From JANXUC01 sp043782485 (GTDB lineage Bacteria > Acidobacteriota > Terriglobia > Terriglobales > Acidobacteriaceae), in contig JAYWAL010000102.1 in NCBI GenBank assembly GCA_043782485.1, positions 5,967 to 69,966 of the forward strand: a stretch of 64,000 bases of DNA. The letters run 5' to 3'. The notes under the pieces were generated by a model. The model saw only the letters and a program-made list of their open reading frames with translations. It made no database searches and was not told the DNA's origin. The position numbers and the translations under genes are program-made. Shown here one piece after another: positions 1-8,482 of this stretch. Position 1 is the stretch's first letter, and every line of letters begins with the position of its first letter.

Positions 1-1
1 G

Positions 2-67
2 ACGGTCCAAGCCCGAGCGGCGGACTACGGCGCGGAAAAAAAGTACCTGGAAGTGGCTAAGTTCTAG
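2..67 (+). CDS. C-terminal fragment of an unknown protein cut by the window edge
   Basis: The second forward frame is open from the window edge to a TAG at 65-67 and encodes about 21 residues ending in ADYGAEKKYLEVAKF. The composition looks like a real protein tail with a helical, charged end, unlike the other two frames, but it is too short to assign a family. The gene would begin to the left of the window. It converges on the sensor kinase that ends at 146. It could also be chance open frame. Confidence 0.4.
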   Translation, partial: TVQARAADYGAEKKYLEVAKF

Positions 68-145
68 GACCAGCCGAAAATCCTGCGCCTCCATCCCTGC
101 TCTTGAGTCGCATGGTTAGAGACAGAATGACAGGCGTGACATGGC

Positions 146-1987
146 CTACTCCGACGGCCTCGGAATTTCTACTCTCACGGTGGTGCCCGCATGGGTTGAT
201 TCAATGGCGAGAACGCCGCCGAATTGCCGGACTCTTTCCTCCATTCCCCGCACACCCACACCGACTTGCGCTGTACTCATCGCCTGAAGTCTCTCCCTGG
301 TAATCCCTTTGCCGGTATCGGAGATTTCCAGGCGTACCCAATCGTCCGAAGCCTCCAAGCCGATGCTGGCTTGAAGGCTTCCGGAATGTCGATGTACATT
401 GGTCAGACTCTCCTGCACGACGCGAAACAACGTGAGCTCCAAAGGATGCGGGAGCCGCTGGAAGTGCTCGGTTATATCCAGAGTCACGGAAATCTTGCTG
501 CGTTCCGAGAACCCATCCACGTACCAGCGCAAGGCCGACGAAAGCCCGGCTTCTTCCAGGAGCGGCGGATGCAGCAAATAGGAGAGTGTACGAATTTCCC
601 TGGACAGGTTTTCGGAAAGGCTTTCACTCTGTTCCACAAACTCAACTAATTCCGCGCTCTGACCGGCAAGACCCTCGCGCAGGGCCGCCAAATTCATTCC
701 CAAAGCAACCAGGGTTTGTCCGGCATGATCGTGCAATTCCCGGGCCAAGTGACGTCGCTCGTCGTCCTGAGCGCTCAGCAGTTGGCCCGTCAGAGACCGC
801 AGTTGAGTTTCCGCCCACTTCCGATCCACAATCTCCGCCTGCAATGCGGCAGTGCGATCGGCAACTCGACTTTCTAAAGTATTGGTTGCAGCGGCGATTT
901 CCAAACGTTGCAGCCTGCTTTCCAGTTGCGCTGCGATCCTGGCCCCCACCAACCGGCAGAAGGTCTGGTATCCCGCGTCAAAGGGCAAACGTGGACTCGC
1001 GCCCAGGACCAACACGGCTCGAACTTCGGATCGAGGCAAAGGAAGCGGTAGAACAAAGGCACGCGCCACGTGCTCGTGCCAGGGAGGCAAAAGCAAATCT
1101 CCGCAGCGTTGTCGCACGTCCTCCAGCAGAATAGGGGTTTGAGATTTCGCGGTGGCGGCCCAAGGCCAGCGACCGGCATCGGTAACCACTGGGGTGCCAG
1201 CGGTGCTCGCCGAATAAAAAACCTTCTCATTCTTAATTAGGAACAATGCCGCAAACGGGAGGTCCGCTGGATTACTTTCCAGTTTTGCCACGATGCTCCG
1301 CGCCAGCGTCAAAAGAGGGGCATCTCCTAAAGCTGGCCCATCCGCGGTCGTGTCCGCTTCGGTGGCCAATACGGTGCGCAGACGTCGTTCGCTCAGCACT
1401 TGGTCGGTGGTTTCGCTGCACACGACCAGCGTTGCTTGCACCACTCCGTTCCGATCGCGCACGGGGCTATAGCTGTACGTCCAAAAAACTTCTTCGAGTC
1501 TTCCGTTACGAAAAATGGGGAGTAGCTGATTGGCATGCCACGTTGATTTTCCGTGATGCATGACGGATTCGATTTGGGGGCCAATGACAGTCCAAATTTC
1601 GGGCCAGCACTCGATACCCTTTTGACCCAGCGCGGTGGGATGCTTGCCGCCCTGAATGCTCGGGCGATAACCATCGTTGTAAAACTGAATGTAATCCGGC
1701 CCCCAAAACAGAAACATGGGATGCCGAGATGCCAGCATCAGGTTCACTGTGGTGACAAGAAGGTCCGGCCAGGAAAGGACTGGACCGAGCGGCGTCGTAT
1801 CCCAATCAAACGCCCGAATGAGGTCGGCCATCTCACCTTCGCCAATGATTTGGGAAGAGTCTGCCAGCGGGGAGGCGGGATTGCGACCGTTGGCCTTGGA
1901 GGCCTCAGGCCGGGAAGTTTTCGAATCATCGACTGACATGGGCTTTGCCGCTAAGGCCTGTTCCGCGCAAACCAGCACGGATAGCAT
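146..1987 (-). CDS. PAS/GAF sensor histidine kinase, HisKA_3 (NarL/DesK-like) type
   Basis: Cytoplasmic two-component sensor expected to autophosphorylate on histidine and pass phosphate to a LuxR/NarL-type regulator. The N-terminal third resembles PAS-like input domains (FLFWGPDYIQFYNDGYRP), the middle resembles a GAF domain, and a short coiled coil leads into the dimerisation domain. The H-box is RELHDHAGQ near residue 415. The ATPase part has an N-box (QESLTNVHRHS), a G-box (DTGKGI) and a GVGVRGMEERV motif typical of this class. No transmembrane segment is seen, so the signal is probably intracellular. No response regulator gene lies next to it, so it is an orphan here. The start is uncertain: ATG at 1987 or ATG at 1939; neither has a clear ribosome-binding site, and family similarity only begins around residue 50. 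Confidence 0.9.
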   Translation of the reverse strand: MLSVLVCAEQALAAKPMSVDDSKTSRPEASKANGRNPASPLADSSQIIGEGEMADLIRAFDWDTTPLGPVLSWPDLLVTTVNLMLASRHPMFLFWGPDYIQFYNDGYRPSIQGGKHPTALGQKGIECWPEIWTVIGPQIESVMHHGKSTWHANQLLPIFRNGRLEEVFWTYSYSPVRDRNGVVQATLVVCSETTDQVLSERRLRTVLATEADTTADGPALGDAPLLTLARSIVAKLESNPADLPFAALFLIKNEKVFYSASTAGTPVVTDAGRWPWAATAKSQTPILLEDVRQRCGDLLLPPWHEHVARAFVLPLPLPRSEVRAVLVLGASPRLPFDAGYQTFCRLVGARIAAQLESRLQRLEIAAATNTLESRVADRTAALQAEIVDRKWAETQLRSLTGQLLSAQDDERRHLARELHDHAGQTLVALGMNLAALREGLAGQSAELVEFVEQSESLSENLSREIRTLSYLLHPPLLEEAGLSSALRWYVDGFSERSKISVTLDITEHFQRLPHPLELTLFRVVQESLTNVHRHSGSLQASIGLEASDDWVRLEISDTGKGITRERLQAMSTAQVGVGVRGMEERVRQFGGVLAIESTHAGTTVRVEIPRPSE

Positions 1988-2047
1988 TGGCGAAGTCTAG
2001 CACGCAGGGCTGCCCGGATTCCTGACGTTTTTCCCGAGGCCTGTATC

Positions 2048-2278
2048 ATGAAAGTGGCCATGGCCTTCCCGATCAAAACCTGCGCCGTCTGCGGCGAGGA
2101 ATTCGAACTGAAGCCGGATAAGCCCGGTTTCGCCAACCGCTGCCCGGACTGCACCGAATCCGAAACGACCGAGTCCAAGAAGCGCAATATGGATGCGGAA
2201 GAGCGCAGCTCGATGAAGGAAGTGAATGAGGCGCGGCGGCAGGCGATGCGGTCGCTGCTGTATCGGAAAGATTCGTAG
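2048..2278 (+). CDS. Small zinc-ribbon protein
   Basis: A 76-residue protein (72 if the second ATG at 2060 is used, giving MAFPIKTCAVC). It has two CxxC pairs, CAVC near residue 12 and CPDC near residue 32, that would bind one zinc ion as a ribbon. A charged, helical C-terminal half rich in E, R and S follows. Similar small zinc-ribbon proteins are usually annotated as hypothetical. DNA or RNA binding, or protein-protein contact, is possible but not shown by the sequence. It starts about 60 bp from the divergently transcribed kinase, so the two may share a promoter region. Confidence 0.75.
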   Translation: MKVAMAFPIKTCAVCGEEFELKPDKPGFANRCPDCTESETTESKKRNMDAEERSSMKEVNEARRQAMRSLLYRKDS

Positions 2279-2337
2279 GATAGCCGAAGCTGCTAAGATT
2301 TCAGAACCGCGCAACTCACAGCAGCGGGAGTAAACCT

Positions 2338-3003
2338 ATGTGCATGCCGCGAACCTTCCTGCTTTCGTTGATCCTCCTCCTTAGTCTCCCCGCGTCTCCG
2401 CAATCTATCACCACTGGCTGGAACGGCTGGGCGCAATGCAAAATCAACGTCCAGGGTCCCAACGCTTACGCCCATCAGGAGACTCACACCTGGCAAATCA
2501 CCGGCGGCGCGCCAACCTCCGAAGGCGTCATCCGCCTCTATCCCGCCACCTGGAGCGAGACCGGCCAAGGCGGGTTCCAAAAAAAGCAAGTCGGCCAGAG
2601 TCTCTTCGCCTCGTGGACCACCAACGCCACCGGTGTCAGCGGCCCCATCGCGTTTTTCTTCCGCGCCTCCGACCACAAACTCATCGTCAAATCCGGACAC
2701 GCCCAGCTGCGCGTCCACGGCGGAGTAACCGGCACGCAACAACAAATCGTTGGAGACAAGCCCTCGCCAGCGGCCCCCATCGCCCTGGAAGCGTTCGAAT
2801 GGCCGTTCCCCGCCGTCGGTGGCGCCTTCCGGCCAATGCGCAAAGGTGTTCCTTTAAAGGAACTTCGCATAGAAGGCTCGAACTCCGCCCCCACCACGGG
2901 CTCCGTAGGACCCATGCAACCCGGAGGCTCCCAAGGCACAGCCGCCTGCACCTGGGCTTTCGTCCAGGGATCGACCCCGCGACCACTCCCCGCCACCCCG
3001 TGA
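2338..3003 (+). CDS. Secreted protein of unknown function
   Basis: The protein has 221 residues and begins with a clear Sec signal peptide (a hydrophobic FLLSLILLLSLPASPQS segment, predicted cleavage near residue 22). The mature part is rich in Gly, Thr, Ser and Trp and looks like a beta-rich extracellular or periplasmic domain. A low-complexity Pro/Thr tail follows. I do not recognise a family. The codon use is normal for the window. A perfect 16-bp palindrome lies within the coding sequence at 2848-2863 and is probably fortuitous. It lies 59 bp after the zinc-ribbon gene and could be cotranscribed with it. Confidence 0.7.
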   Translation: MCMPRTFLLSLILLLSLPASPQSITTGWNGWAQCKINVQGPNAYAHQETHTWQITGGAPTSEGVIRLYPATWSETGQGGFQKKQVGQSLFASWTTNATGVSGPIAFFFRASDHKLIVKSGHAQLRVHGGVTGTQQQIVGDKPSPAAPIALEAFEWPFPAVGGAFRPMRKGVPLKELRIEGSNSAPTTGSVGPMQPGGSQGTAACTWAFVQGSTPRPLPATP

Positions 3004-3074
3004 TGGCCGTTGAGAAAGCCTGCGACGCCGCAATGAGAGAGAGCTTGAAGGTGACCGGCGGAATCAAGATTGCA

Positions 3075-3103
3075 GGGATCCTTCGCTGCGCTCAGGATAA
3101 CAA
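3075..3103. repeat. Dispersed repeat, 'ATTCTTCGCTGCGCTCA' family
   Basis: A single arm related to the 30-bp inverted repeat at 33343-33372 and 33468-33497 (shared core CTTCGCTGCGCTCAG). It lies in the gap between the convergent secreted-protein and trmJ genes. Related words recur near 28165 and 39240. Confidence 0.7.
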
Positions 3104-3118
3104 TTTGGAACAAACACC

Positions 3119-3856
3119 TTAGTCTTGTCGCGCCTTCCATAAAATCTGCCGCAACATGCCTAGCCACACATCGGCGTCGTCGTGCTTCAAGTTCATGCGG
3201 CATACCAGGCGGCGCACTTTTTCTTCGATGTTCACATCGGCATTCGAACGCACGTAGCCGCTCTTTTGTAGCGCTTCGAATAGGCTGGCTGTAATCCGCT
3301 CCACATCGCCCGCTGTGGCATTTTTAGAACGGGCAGTTTTGGATTCCGACGCTGCCGCGCGGCCATCGCGAATCAGTTCGTACAAGCAGATGGCCACGGC
3401 CTGACCCAGATTCATGGAAATCTGGTCGCCGTAGGCGGGGATGCGCATGAGCCAGTGGCAATGGCTGAGGTCGGAGTTGGACAGTCCCACTTTTTCTGAG
3501 CCGAACAAAAGGGCGATTCGGCCCGACGCCAGCTGTTTGCGGATCAGCCGCGAGCCGTACTCCACTCGCCGCAGGGGGTGCTGGATCTCCCGGTGGCGGA
3601 CCGCCGTGGTGCCAACGACCAGGGAGCAGTCGGCCACCGCCTCGGCGACCGTGCTGTATTCGACGGCGCTGGTCAGGACCTCCGATGCTCCAACAGCCGA
3701 GCGGGCATTCCGGAAGGCAACGTCATAGGGGTTGACCACGCGCAGGCTGGAGAAGCGGAAATTGCTCATGGCACGGGCGGCGGCCCCCAGGTTCAGGGGG
3801 TTGTGGGGGGAGACCAGGACTATGGAGAGGCGGTCGAGCTTGGGGGCTACGGGCAC
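3119..3856 (-). CDS. trmJ: TrmJ-like tRNA (cytidine/uridine-2'-O-)-methyltransferase
   Basis: SPOUT-class RNA methyltransferase of 245 residues that would use SAM to 2'-O-methylate tRNA, in E. coli at position 32 of the anticodon loop. The N-terminal motif VLVSPHNPLNLGAAARAMSNF (near residues 14-34), the middle motif LLFGSEKVGLSN and the C-terminal SMNLGQAVAICLYEL are the three family motifs that build the trefoil knot. A helical C-terminal extension follows, as in TrmJ. The start is GTG at 3856, directly before the conserved region. The gene is monocistronic and divergent from the cold-shock gene. TrmH/LasT-type relatives with another tRNA target cannot be excluded. Confidence 0.87.
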   Translation of the reverse strand: MPVAPKLDRLSIVLVSPHNPLNLGAAARAMSNFRFSSLRVVNPYDVAFRNARSAVGASEVLTSAVEYSTVAEAVADCSLVVGTTAVRHREIQHPLRRVEYGSRLIRKQLASGRIALLFGSEKVGLSNSDLSHCHWLMRIPAYGDQISMNLGQAVAICLYELIRDGRAAASESKTARSKNATAGDVERITASLFEALQKSGYVRSNADVNIEEKVRRLVCRMNLKHDDADVWLGMLRQILWKARQD

Positions 3857-4137
3857 GTTTTTGGCTCCAGGGTCTTGATTCTAAAGCTAAAAGTGGGTCA
3901 AAGCTGGGGCATTCCGATGTGGCGTAAGGGGCGGTCGGGCTACCCTCTAGACAACCAAAGGCTATGTAAATTAATATGGCGTTTTTTCCACAGGCAGAGT
4001 ACACTAGAGTTGCGTTAGATTTTAGTGGCTCGTTGCAAGTTCGTGTCTACCCTGCTCTACAGAGTGACCCTGCCTGCACCATCCCGTATCAATCCAGCGC
4101 ACAATCTAAAGAAACACCGAGGTTTACAAGCACCAAC
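3857..4137 (+). other. Intergenic region and probable 5' leader of the cold-shock gene
   Basis: 281 bp without a convincing gene. An open frame continuous with the cold-shock protein starts at 3976, but its translation has no family resemblance until the ATG at 4138. The part from about 3960 is relatively A/T-rich compared with its surroundings and may hold the promoter; no clear -35/-10 pair was found. A transcribed leader of up to about 160 nt would fit a cold-shock mRNA, whose leaders often fold in a temperature-dependent way; that is inference. Confidence 0.35.
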
Positions 4138-4338
4138 ATGGAACAAGGAACAGTAAAGTGGTTTAACGACGCAAAGGGATACGGCTTCATCAGCCGTCAG
4201 AACGGCGAAGATGTTTTCGTGCATTTTTCGGCCATCCAGTCCAACGGATTCCGCAGCTTGCAAGAAGGCCAAGCCGTGCAGTTTGACGTGGTGAAGGGTC
4301 CGAAGGGCTGGCAGGCAGAGAACGTCAAGGTTCTGTAA
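4138..4338 (+). CDS. Cold-shock protein, CspA family
   Basis: A 66-residue single OB-fold protein that binds single-stranded RNA or DNA and acts as an RNA chaperone. Both RNP motifs are present: KGYGFI (RNP1, residues 13-18) and VFVHF (RNP2, residues 26-30), with aromatic stacking residues W8, F9, F17 and F27. The length matches the family exactly, which fixes the start at ATG 4138 even though the frame is open further upstream. A strong terminator follows 45 bp after the stop, so the gene is probably monocistronic. Confidence 0.96.
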   Translation: MEQGTVKWFNDAKGYGFISRQNGEDVFVHFSAIQSNGFRSLQEGQAVQFDVVKGPKGWQAENVKVL

Positions 4339-4383
4339 ATCTTACGTTCTGTAAGTAGAGACCAAGATTTTCTACAAGTCTTC

Positions 4384-4420
4384 AAAAGAAAGAGCGGCTT
4401 AGGCTGCTCTTTTCTTTTTT
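4384..4420 (+). terminator. Intrinsic terminator of the cold-shock gene
   Basis: Arms AAAGAGC (4389-4395) and GCTCTTT (4406-4412) form a perfect 7-bp stem extended by a G-T pair and further A-T pairs. A T-rich run to 4420 follows directly. Confidence 0.85.
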
Positions 4421-4553
4421 GAGCGGAAAGAATCGGCAACAAAAGCGCGCCCATCTTCGTATCTGCGAGTACTACATAGCGAGCGGGCGTGGGGATGCGA
4501 TTGGATTTTTCGGCATTCTCGGGTAGCCTAGTTCATTGCCAGGAGGTACTTGC

Positions 4554-5540
4554 GTGACCGATTCCTTTCCCGAACCAATCCCCGAAGGACAACTGCGGCT
4601 GGCCGAACTGCCCGTGCCTGGGAGCGAACCCCTCCAGCCGCATTACCTGACCCAGTTATTTTTTGGCCCTGAAGGATTGCGCCCAGGTTGGGGGTTCGCT
4701 CTGTATCTTGCGCTGGTTTTTGCCATGCTCATGACGGCGCGATTGGTGCTGCATTCTGGGATGCATCGGCTGAAGGGTTCGGTTTGGCAATTCCTGGCGC
4801 AGGAGTTGATTGTGACTGTCTGCGCTATGGTTCCGGCCATTGTGATGAGCCGCATTGAGCGGCGTCCGTTCGGGATCTATGGACTCCCGGCGCGAGGCGC
4901 GTTCGGGGTCAAATTCTTTTCCGGCGTGGTCTGGGGGTTTATATCCCTAAGCCTACTGCTGGGCATGTTGCGTGGAGCACATGCGTTCTATTTTGGGGCC
5001 ATCGGCGAGCACGGGACGCGCGCGCTGAAATTCGCCCTATTCTGGGCCGCGGTTTTTCTGCTGGTTGGATTTTTCGAAGAATTTCTTTTCCGCGGCTATG
5101 CGCTGTTCACGCTGAGTCGGGGAATCGGATTCTGGCCAACGGCCGTCGCGCTCTCTCTGCTGTTCGGGGGCGTGCATTTGGGAAACGCCGGGGAAAGCTG
5201 GCGCGGCGGCTTGTCTGCGGGCCTGATTGGCTTGTTCTTTTGCTTCACCGTGCGCCGCACCGGAACTCTATGGTTCGCCATTGGCCTGCATGCGTCGTGG
5301 GATTGGGCCCAGAGCTACTTCTACGGCGTAGCGGATAGCGGAATGATGGCGCAGGGCCACTTGCTGAACCCTTCGTTCCATGGACCGGCGTGGCTGACGG
5401 GTGGGAGTGTGGGGCCGGAAGGCAGTGTGCTGGTGTTTGCCGTGATTGGGATGTTGTTTCTAGTGTTCCATTTTACGCATCCTGCGAAGCCGGAGCCGTT
5501 GCTGGCGGAGGCGCGGGACGGCGGGATGGCGGTTTCGTAA
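4554..5540 (+). CDS. CPBP-family intramembrane glutamic endopeptidase (CAAX protease/Abi)
   Basis: Polytopic membrane protein of 328 residues with about seven or eight hydrophobic segments. The catalytic motif EEFLFRGY (Glu175, Glu176, Arg180) is present, followed by the second motif GGVHLGN and a third histidine in LHASWDW. This family cleaves within the membrane; bacterial members act in bacteriocin immunity, sorting or signalling, and the substrate here is unknown. The start is GTG 4554, because AGGAGG at 4541-4546 lies 7 nt upstream; a TTG at 4536 would overlap that site. The gene appears to stand alone; a REP-like hairpin lies directly after the stop. Confidence 0.88.
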   Translation: MTDSFPEPIPEGQLRLAELPVPGSEPLQPHYLTQLFFGPEGLRPGWGFALYLALVFAMLMTARLVLHSGMHRLKGSVWQFLAQELIVTVCAMVPAIVMSRIERRPFGIYGLPARGAFGVKFFSGVVWGFISLSLLLGMLRGAHAFYFGAIGEHGTRALKFALFWAAVFLLVGFFEEFLFRGYALFTLSRGIGFWPTAVALSLLFGGVHLGNAGESWRGGLSAGLIGLFFCFTVRRTGTLWFAIGLHASWDWAQSYFYGVADSGMMAQGHLLNPSFHGPAWLTGGSVGPEGSVLVFAVIGMLFLVFHFTHPAKPEPLLAEARDGGMAVS

Positions 5541-5554
5541 GAAATTCCCTTGCA

Positions 5555-5576
5555 GCACGGGCGGGGACGCCCGTGC
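5555..5576. repeat. REP-like hairpin, GCACGGGCG/CGCCCGTGC family
   Basis: A perfect 9-bp inverted repeat around a GGGA loop, followed by CTCCA. An identical 22-base copy with the same CTCCA suffix occurs at 24966-24987, and diverged copies lie at 30309-30334 and 30385-30411. It sits between convergent genes and may also serve as a terminator. Confidence 0.85.
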
Positions 5577-5581
5577 CTCCA

Positions 5582-6469
5582 CTAGCGGGTTGGCACAATC
5601 ACGCGCAACGCCTGCGGCGCAATACCAATCTCCACCGGCGTCTGGCAGACGAATTCCCCGTCGGCGTAAACGTCTACCGCAGGCTGCGTGGCGAGTTGAA
5701 ATCGCGTGGCTTGAAGATATTCCACTTCCGAAAACTTCAGATGATTCCCGCCGTAGACTGACGGGAACAAGCGCAATAACTTCGCCTTGGACATGGAGCC
5801 GATCACGCAGGCATCGAGCAATCCGTCCGTCATGTCGGCACGGGGAGCGATTTGCATCCCGCCGCCATACCAGGGCGTGTTGGCGAAGGCGGCTAACACG
5901 CGCGGGACAGAACTGTGCGGACTGGCATCCACTCGCAACTCCACCTGTGGCGGCTTAAAACGCGCTAAAGCCACCGGGAGGCTCAACGCATAGCCTCCGT
6001 TGGCGCGAAGCCACCGGGGAAGATCGTTGGCGATGCGCGCCGTGGCCGTGTCCAAGCCCACTCCGGCGACGCAGGAAAAATAATGAGGCTGTGGTTGACC
6101 GGGCTGCACGATTGTACCGAGGTCGATTGCACGTACGTTGTTCGCGCCTTCGGCAAAACGCTTCCATGCCAATGCTGCTTGCTCCAAGCTGCGCAGGTTC
6201 AACGACCGGGCAAAATCGTTGCCGCTGCCCCGAGGAACTACCAACACCGGCAACTGCAATCGCACCAGATCCGTGAGATGCCGATGAATGGTGCCGTCGC
6301 CACCGAAGATCAGAATGGCGTCGAGGCCGGTGGCCTCAGCAGGCACGCCGAGCGCGAAGCTAGTCGTGTCCGAACGGAAGGCTTGCAAATCTTCGGTCGA
6401 AGTCCCGATTCCCAGAATGGCCGCAGCGCGCATGTCGCGGAAGGGTAACAGAAAATTGCTCCGCAACAT
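5582..6469 (-). CDS. Diacylglycerol/lipid kinase, YegS/DgkB type
   Basis: A 295-residue soluble lipid kinase of the DAGK catalytic family, predicted to phosphorylate diacylglycerol or a related lipid with ATP at the inner membrane. The nucleotide-binding motif FGGDGTIHRHL lies near residue 75 and the second motif PRGSGNDFARSL near residue 101; both are diagnostic. The C-terminal half is the beta-sandwich domain with the metal-binding segment PRADMTDGLLDACV. The length is usual for the family. The start is ATG 6469; an internal ATG at 6433 (MRAAAILG) is also plausible. It lies 40 bp downstream of tyrS and may be read from the same transcript. The lipid substrate cannot be told from sequence. 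Confidence 0.88.
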   Translation of the reverse strand: MLRSNFLLPFRDMRAAAILGIGTSTEDLQAFRSDTTSFALGVPAEATGLDAILIFGGDGTIHRHLTDLVRLQLPVLVVPRGSGNDFARSLNLRSLEQAALAWKRFAEGANNVRAIDLGTIVQPGQPQPHYFSCVAGVGLDTATARIANDLPRWLRANGGYALSLPVALARFKPPQVELRVDASPHSSVPRVLAAFANTPWYGGGMQIAPRADMTDGLLDACVIGSMSKAKLLRLFPSVYGGNHLKFSEVEYLQATRFQLATQPAVDVYADGEFVCQTPVEIGIAPQALRVIVPTR

Positions 6470-6508
6470 ATTTGCGCGGCAACGAGTTCAGACTACATTA
6501 CGTAAGAA

Positions 6509-7834
6509 TCAGTAAAAAGATACGCGGTACATTTTCTTGCCCGCGCGCACCGTCAGCATTGTGGCGTCTGGATATAACGCAAGCTTGTTTCGATCCTTCT
6601 CGACCAGCTTCCCCTCGATTCGAACTGCCCCTTGTTTAATTTTTCTTGCGCCGTCAGACACCGAATCGGCAAGTCCGGACTCCGCAAGTAACTTGTCTAT
6701 CCTCACAACCAAGTAGGTCGGACGAAGCTCAGTATCCAAGAAGTGAATGTTCTGGTCTCGCTCAGGGGGCGGGGCATACCCAGGTCTGATCTCCCCCTTC
6801 TCGACCTGAATCTTGCTGAGGGCGACCCTCACTGCGGTTATGTTCTGCGGAGCCTCCCGTCGCTGAAATTGCGCCGTCCAGTCTTCCTGCGCCTGACTCG
6901 CCGCCTCTGTTGTATGAAAATCCTCCACGATTTGCCTCGCTAGGCTTTTCTTTAACTCCATAGGATGCGTCTTGCGATTTTCGTAGTCCTGCTTCAGTTG
7001 ATCAATCGCAACCATCGATAAATCCGTCAGCAACTCGTAATACCTCCACATCATGGCGTCGGAAATCGACATGACCTTGCCAAACATCTCCACCGGCGGC
7101 TCGTGGATGCCGACGGCGTTCCCCAAAGACTTCGACATCTTTTGCACGCCATCGAGGCCTTCCAGAATCGGTACGGTCAACACGATCTGCGAAGGCTCAC
7201 CGTAGCTGCGTTGCAACTCGCGGCCCACCAGTAGATTGAATTTCTGATCCGTGCCGCCGAGTTCGACATCGGCCTTGAGAGCGACGGAATCATAACCCTG
7301 CGCCAGCGGATAGAGCAGCTCGTGCAGAGCAATCGGCTTTTCCTGCTGAAAACGCTTGTGAAAATCTTCGCGCTCCAGCATTTGCGATACGGTGTACTTC
7401 GCCGTTAGGCGGATAAAATCTTCCGCGGTAAACTTCGCGAACCACTCGTTATTGAAACGGACTTCGGTCTTTTCGGGATTCAGAATCTTGAAAACCTGGG
7501 CTTTGTAAGTCTCGGCATTGCGGAGAATATCTTCCCGCGAAAGAGGAGGCCGCGTCACGGATCGCCCCGTGGGATCGCCAATCATGCCCGTAAAATCGCC
7601 GATTAGAAAGATGACGGTATGACCAAGATCCTGAAAATGCTTCAGCTTGCGCAGCAGCACGGTGTGGCCTAAGTGCAAATCCGGAGCGGTGGGATCGAAT
7701 CCGGCCTTCACGCGCAGCGGTATGCCGGTAGCGAGGGATTTTTCCAGTCGCGCGCGCAGCTCTCCGGTATGAATGATCTCCGCTGCGCCCTTGGAGATGT
7801 AGGCGAGCTGTTCGTCAACTGAGAGAAAGGTCAT
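6509..7834 (-). CDS. tyrS: Tyrosyl-tRNA synthetase
   Basis: Class I aminoacyl-tRNA synthetase of 441 residues that charges tRNA-Tyr. The HIGH-type signature is HLGH at residues 54-57 and the second signature is KMSKS at residues 232-236. The KMSKS spelling, rather than the KFGKT of E. coli TyrS, places it in the TyrZ/TyrRS-2-like subgroup. A C-terminal S4 RNA-binding domain (VRIDKLLAESGLADSVSDGARKIKQGAVRIEG) ends the protein. It lies 25 bp downstream of purN with the same orientation, so purM-purN-tyrS-lipid kinase could form one transcription unit. Confidence 0.97.
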   Translation of the reverse strand: MTFLSVDEQLAYISKGAAEIIHTGELRARLEKSLATGIPLRVKAGFDPTAPDLHLGHTVLLRKLKHFQDLGHTVIFLIGDFTGMIGDPTGRSVTRPPLSREDILRNAETYKAQVFKILNPEKTEVRFNNEWFAKFTAEDFIRLTAKYTVSQMLEREDFHKRFQQEKPIALHELLYPLAQGYDSVALKADVELGGTDQKFNLLVGRELQRSYGEPSQIVLTVPILEGLDGVQKMSKSLGNAVGIHEPPVEMFGKVMSISDAMMWRYYELLTDLSMVAIDQLKQDYENRKTHPMELKKSLARQIVEDFHTTEAASQAQEDWTAQFQRREAPQNITAVRVALSKIQVEKGEIRPGYAPPPERDQNIHFLDTELRPTYLVVRIDKLLAESGLADSVSDGARKIKQGAVRIEGKLVEKDRNKLALYPDATMLTVRAGKKMYRVSFY

Positions 7835-7859
7835 CGAGAAGATTATAGCGAGTGAGGAA

Positions 7860-8465
7860 TCAACCTCGCCTAATCAGTCTGCGGCCGGCAACTTCAAATC
7901 TCCCGCTGAGCACGATGTTCAACGCCTCTGAATAGGCGCTATGTTCCTGCACGAGGATGCGCGCCGCCAGCGTATGGTCATCATCGGCATCCAGCACGGA
8001 AACGGTTTTCTGAAGAATAATCGCACCATGATCGAGCTGCTCGTCCACCAAATGCACCGTGCACCCAGAAACGCGCACGCCATAGTCGAACGCCTGCTTC
8101 TGCGCCTCCAGGCCGGGAAAAGCGGGCAAGAGCGAAGGATGAATGTTGAGAATGTGTTGCGGAAACTGCTGCACAAACCATGGCGAAAGGAGCCGCATGT
8201 AGCCAGCCAAACACACCCACTCGACGGAATGATCTTTGAGGGCGGCTACGACGGCGCGGTCGTGCTCTTCGCGCGCGTGGCCTTTGGAAGGAATCACCAG
8301 CGCTGTTAGTCCGCGCTGCTTCGCCGTCTCAATCCCCGGAGCGTCCTCTTTGTTCGAGATCACTATCGCGATGCGCGCATTCGGGATGCGCCCTGCGTCA
8401 ATGCTATCCGCAATGGCGATGAAGTTCGAGCCGCGTCCGGAAAGAAGTATGCCCAGGTTGTGCAT
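7860..8465 (-). CDS. purN: Phosphoribosylglycinamide formyltransferase
   Basis: Third step of purine synthesis: transfers a formyl group from 10-formyl-THF to GAR. The N-terminal GAR-binding loop LLSGRGSNF and the catalytic segment ILNIHPSLLPAFPG (Asn and His) are present, with the active-site Asp in HLVDEQLDHGA. The ATG at 8465 (MHNLGILLSGRGSN) matches the family start and gives 201 residues; a GTG at 8480 would add five residues. The gene sits between purM and tyrS; a 100-bp imperfect inverted repeat separates it from purM. Confidence 0.96.
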   Translation of the reverse strand: MHNLGILLSGRGSNFIAIADSIDAGRIPNARIAIVISNKEDAPGIETAKQRGLTALVIPSKGHAREEHDRAVVAALKDHSVEWVCLAGYMRLLSPWFVQQFPQHILNIHPSLLPAFPGLEAQKQAFDYGVRVSGCTVHLVDEQLDHGAIILQKTVSVLDADDDHTLAARILVQEHSAYSEALNIVLSGRFEVAGRRLIRRG

Positions 8466-8482
8466 GGAATTCAAAATCACTC

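Noticed and set aside
2848..2863. Perfect 16-bp palindrome GTTCCTTTAAAGGAAC inside the secreted-protein gene
   Set aside because: It is in coding sequence, has no loop and no second copy was noticed; most likely chance.
3976..4137. Upstream extension of the cold-shock protein frame
   Set aside because: The 54 extra residues have no counterpart in the CspA family, and ATG 4138 gives exactly the usual length.
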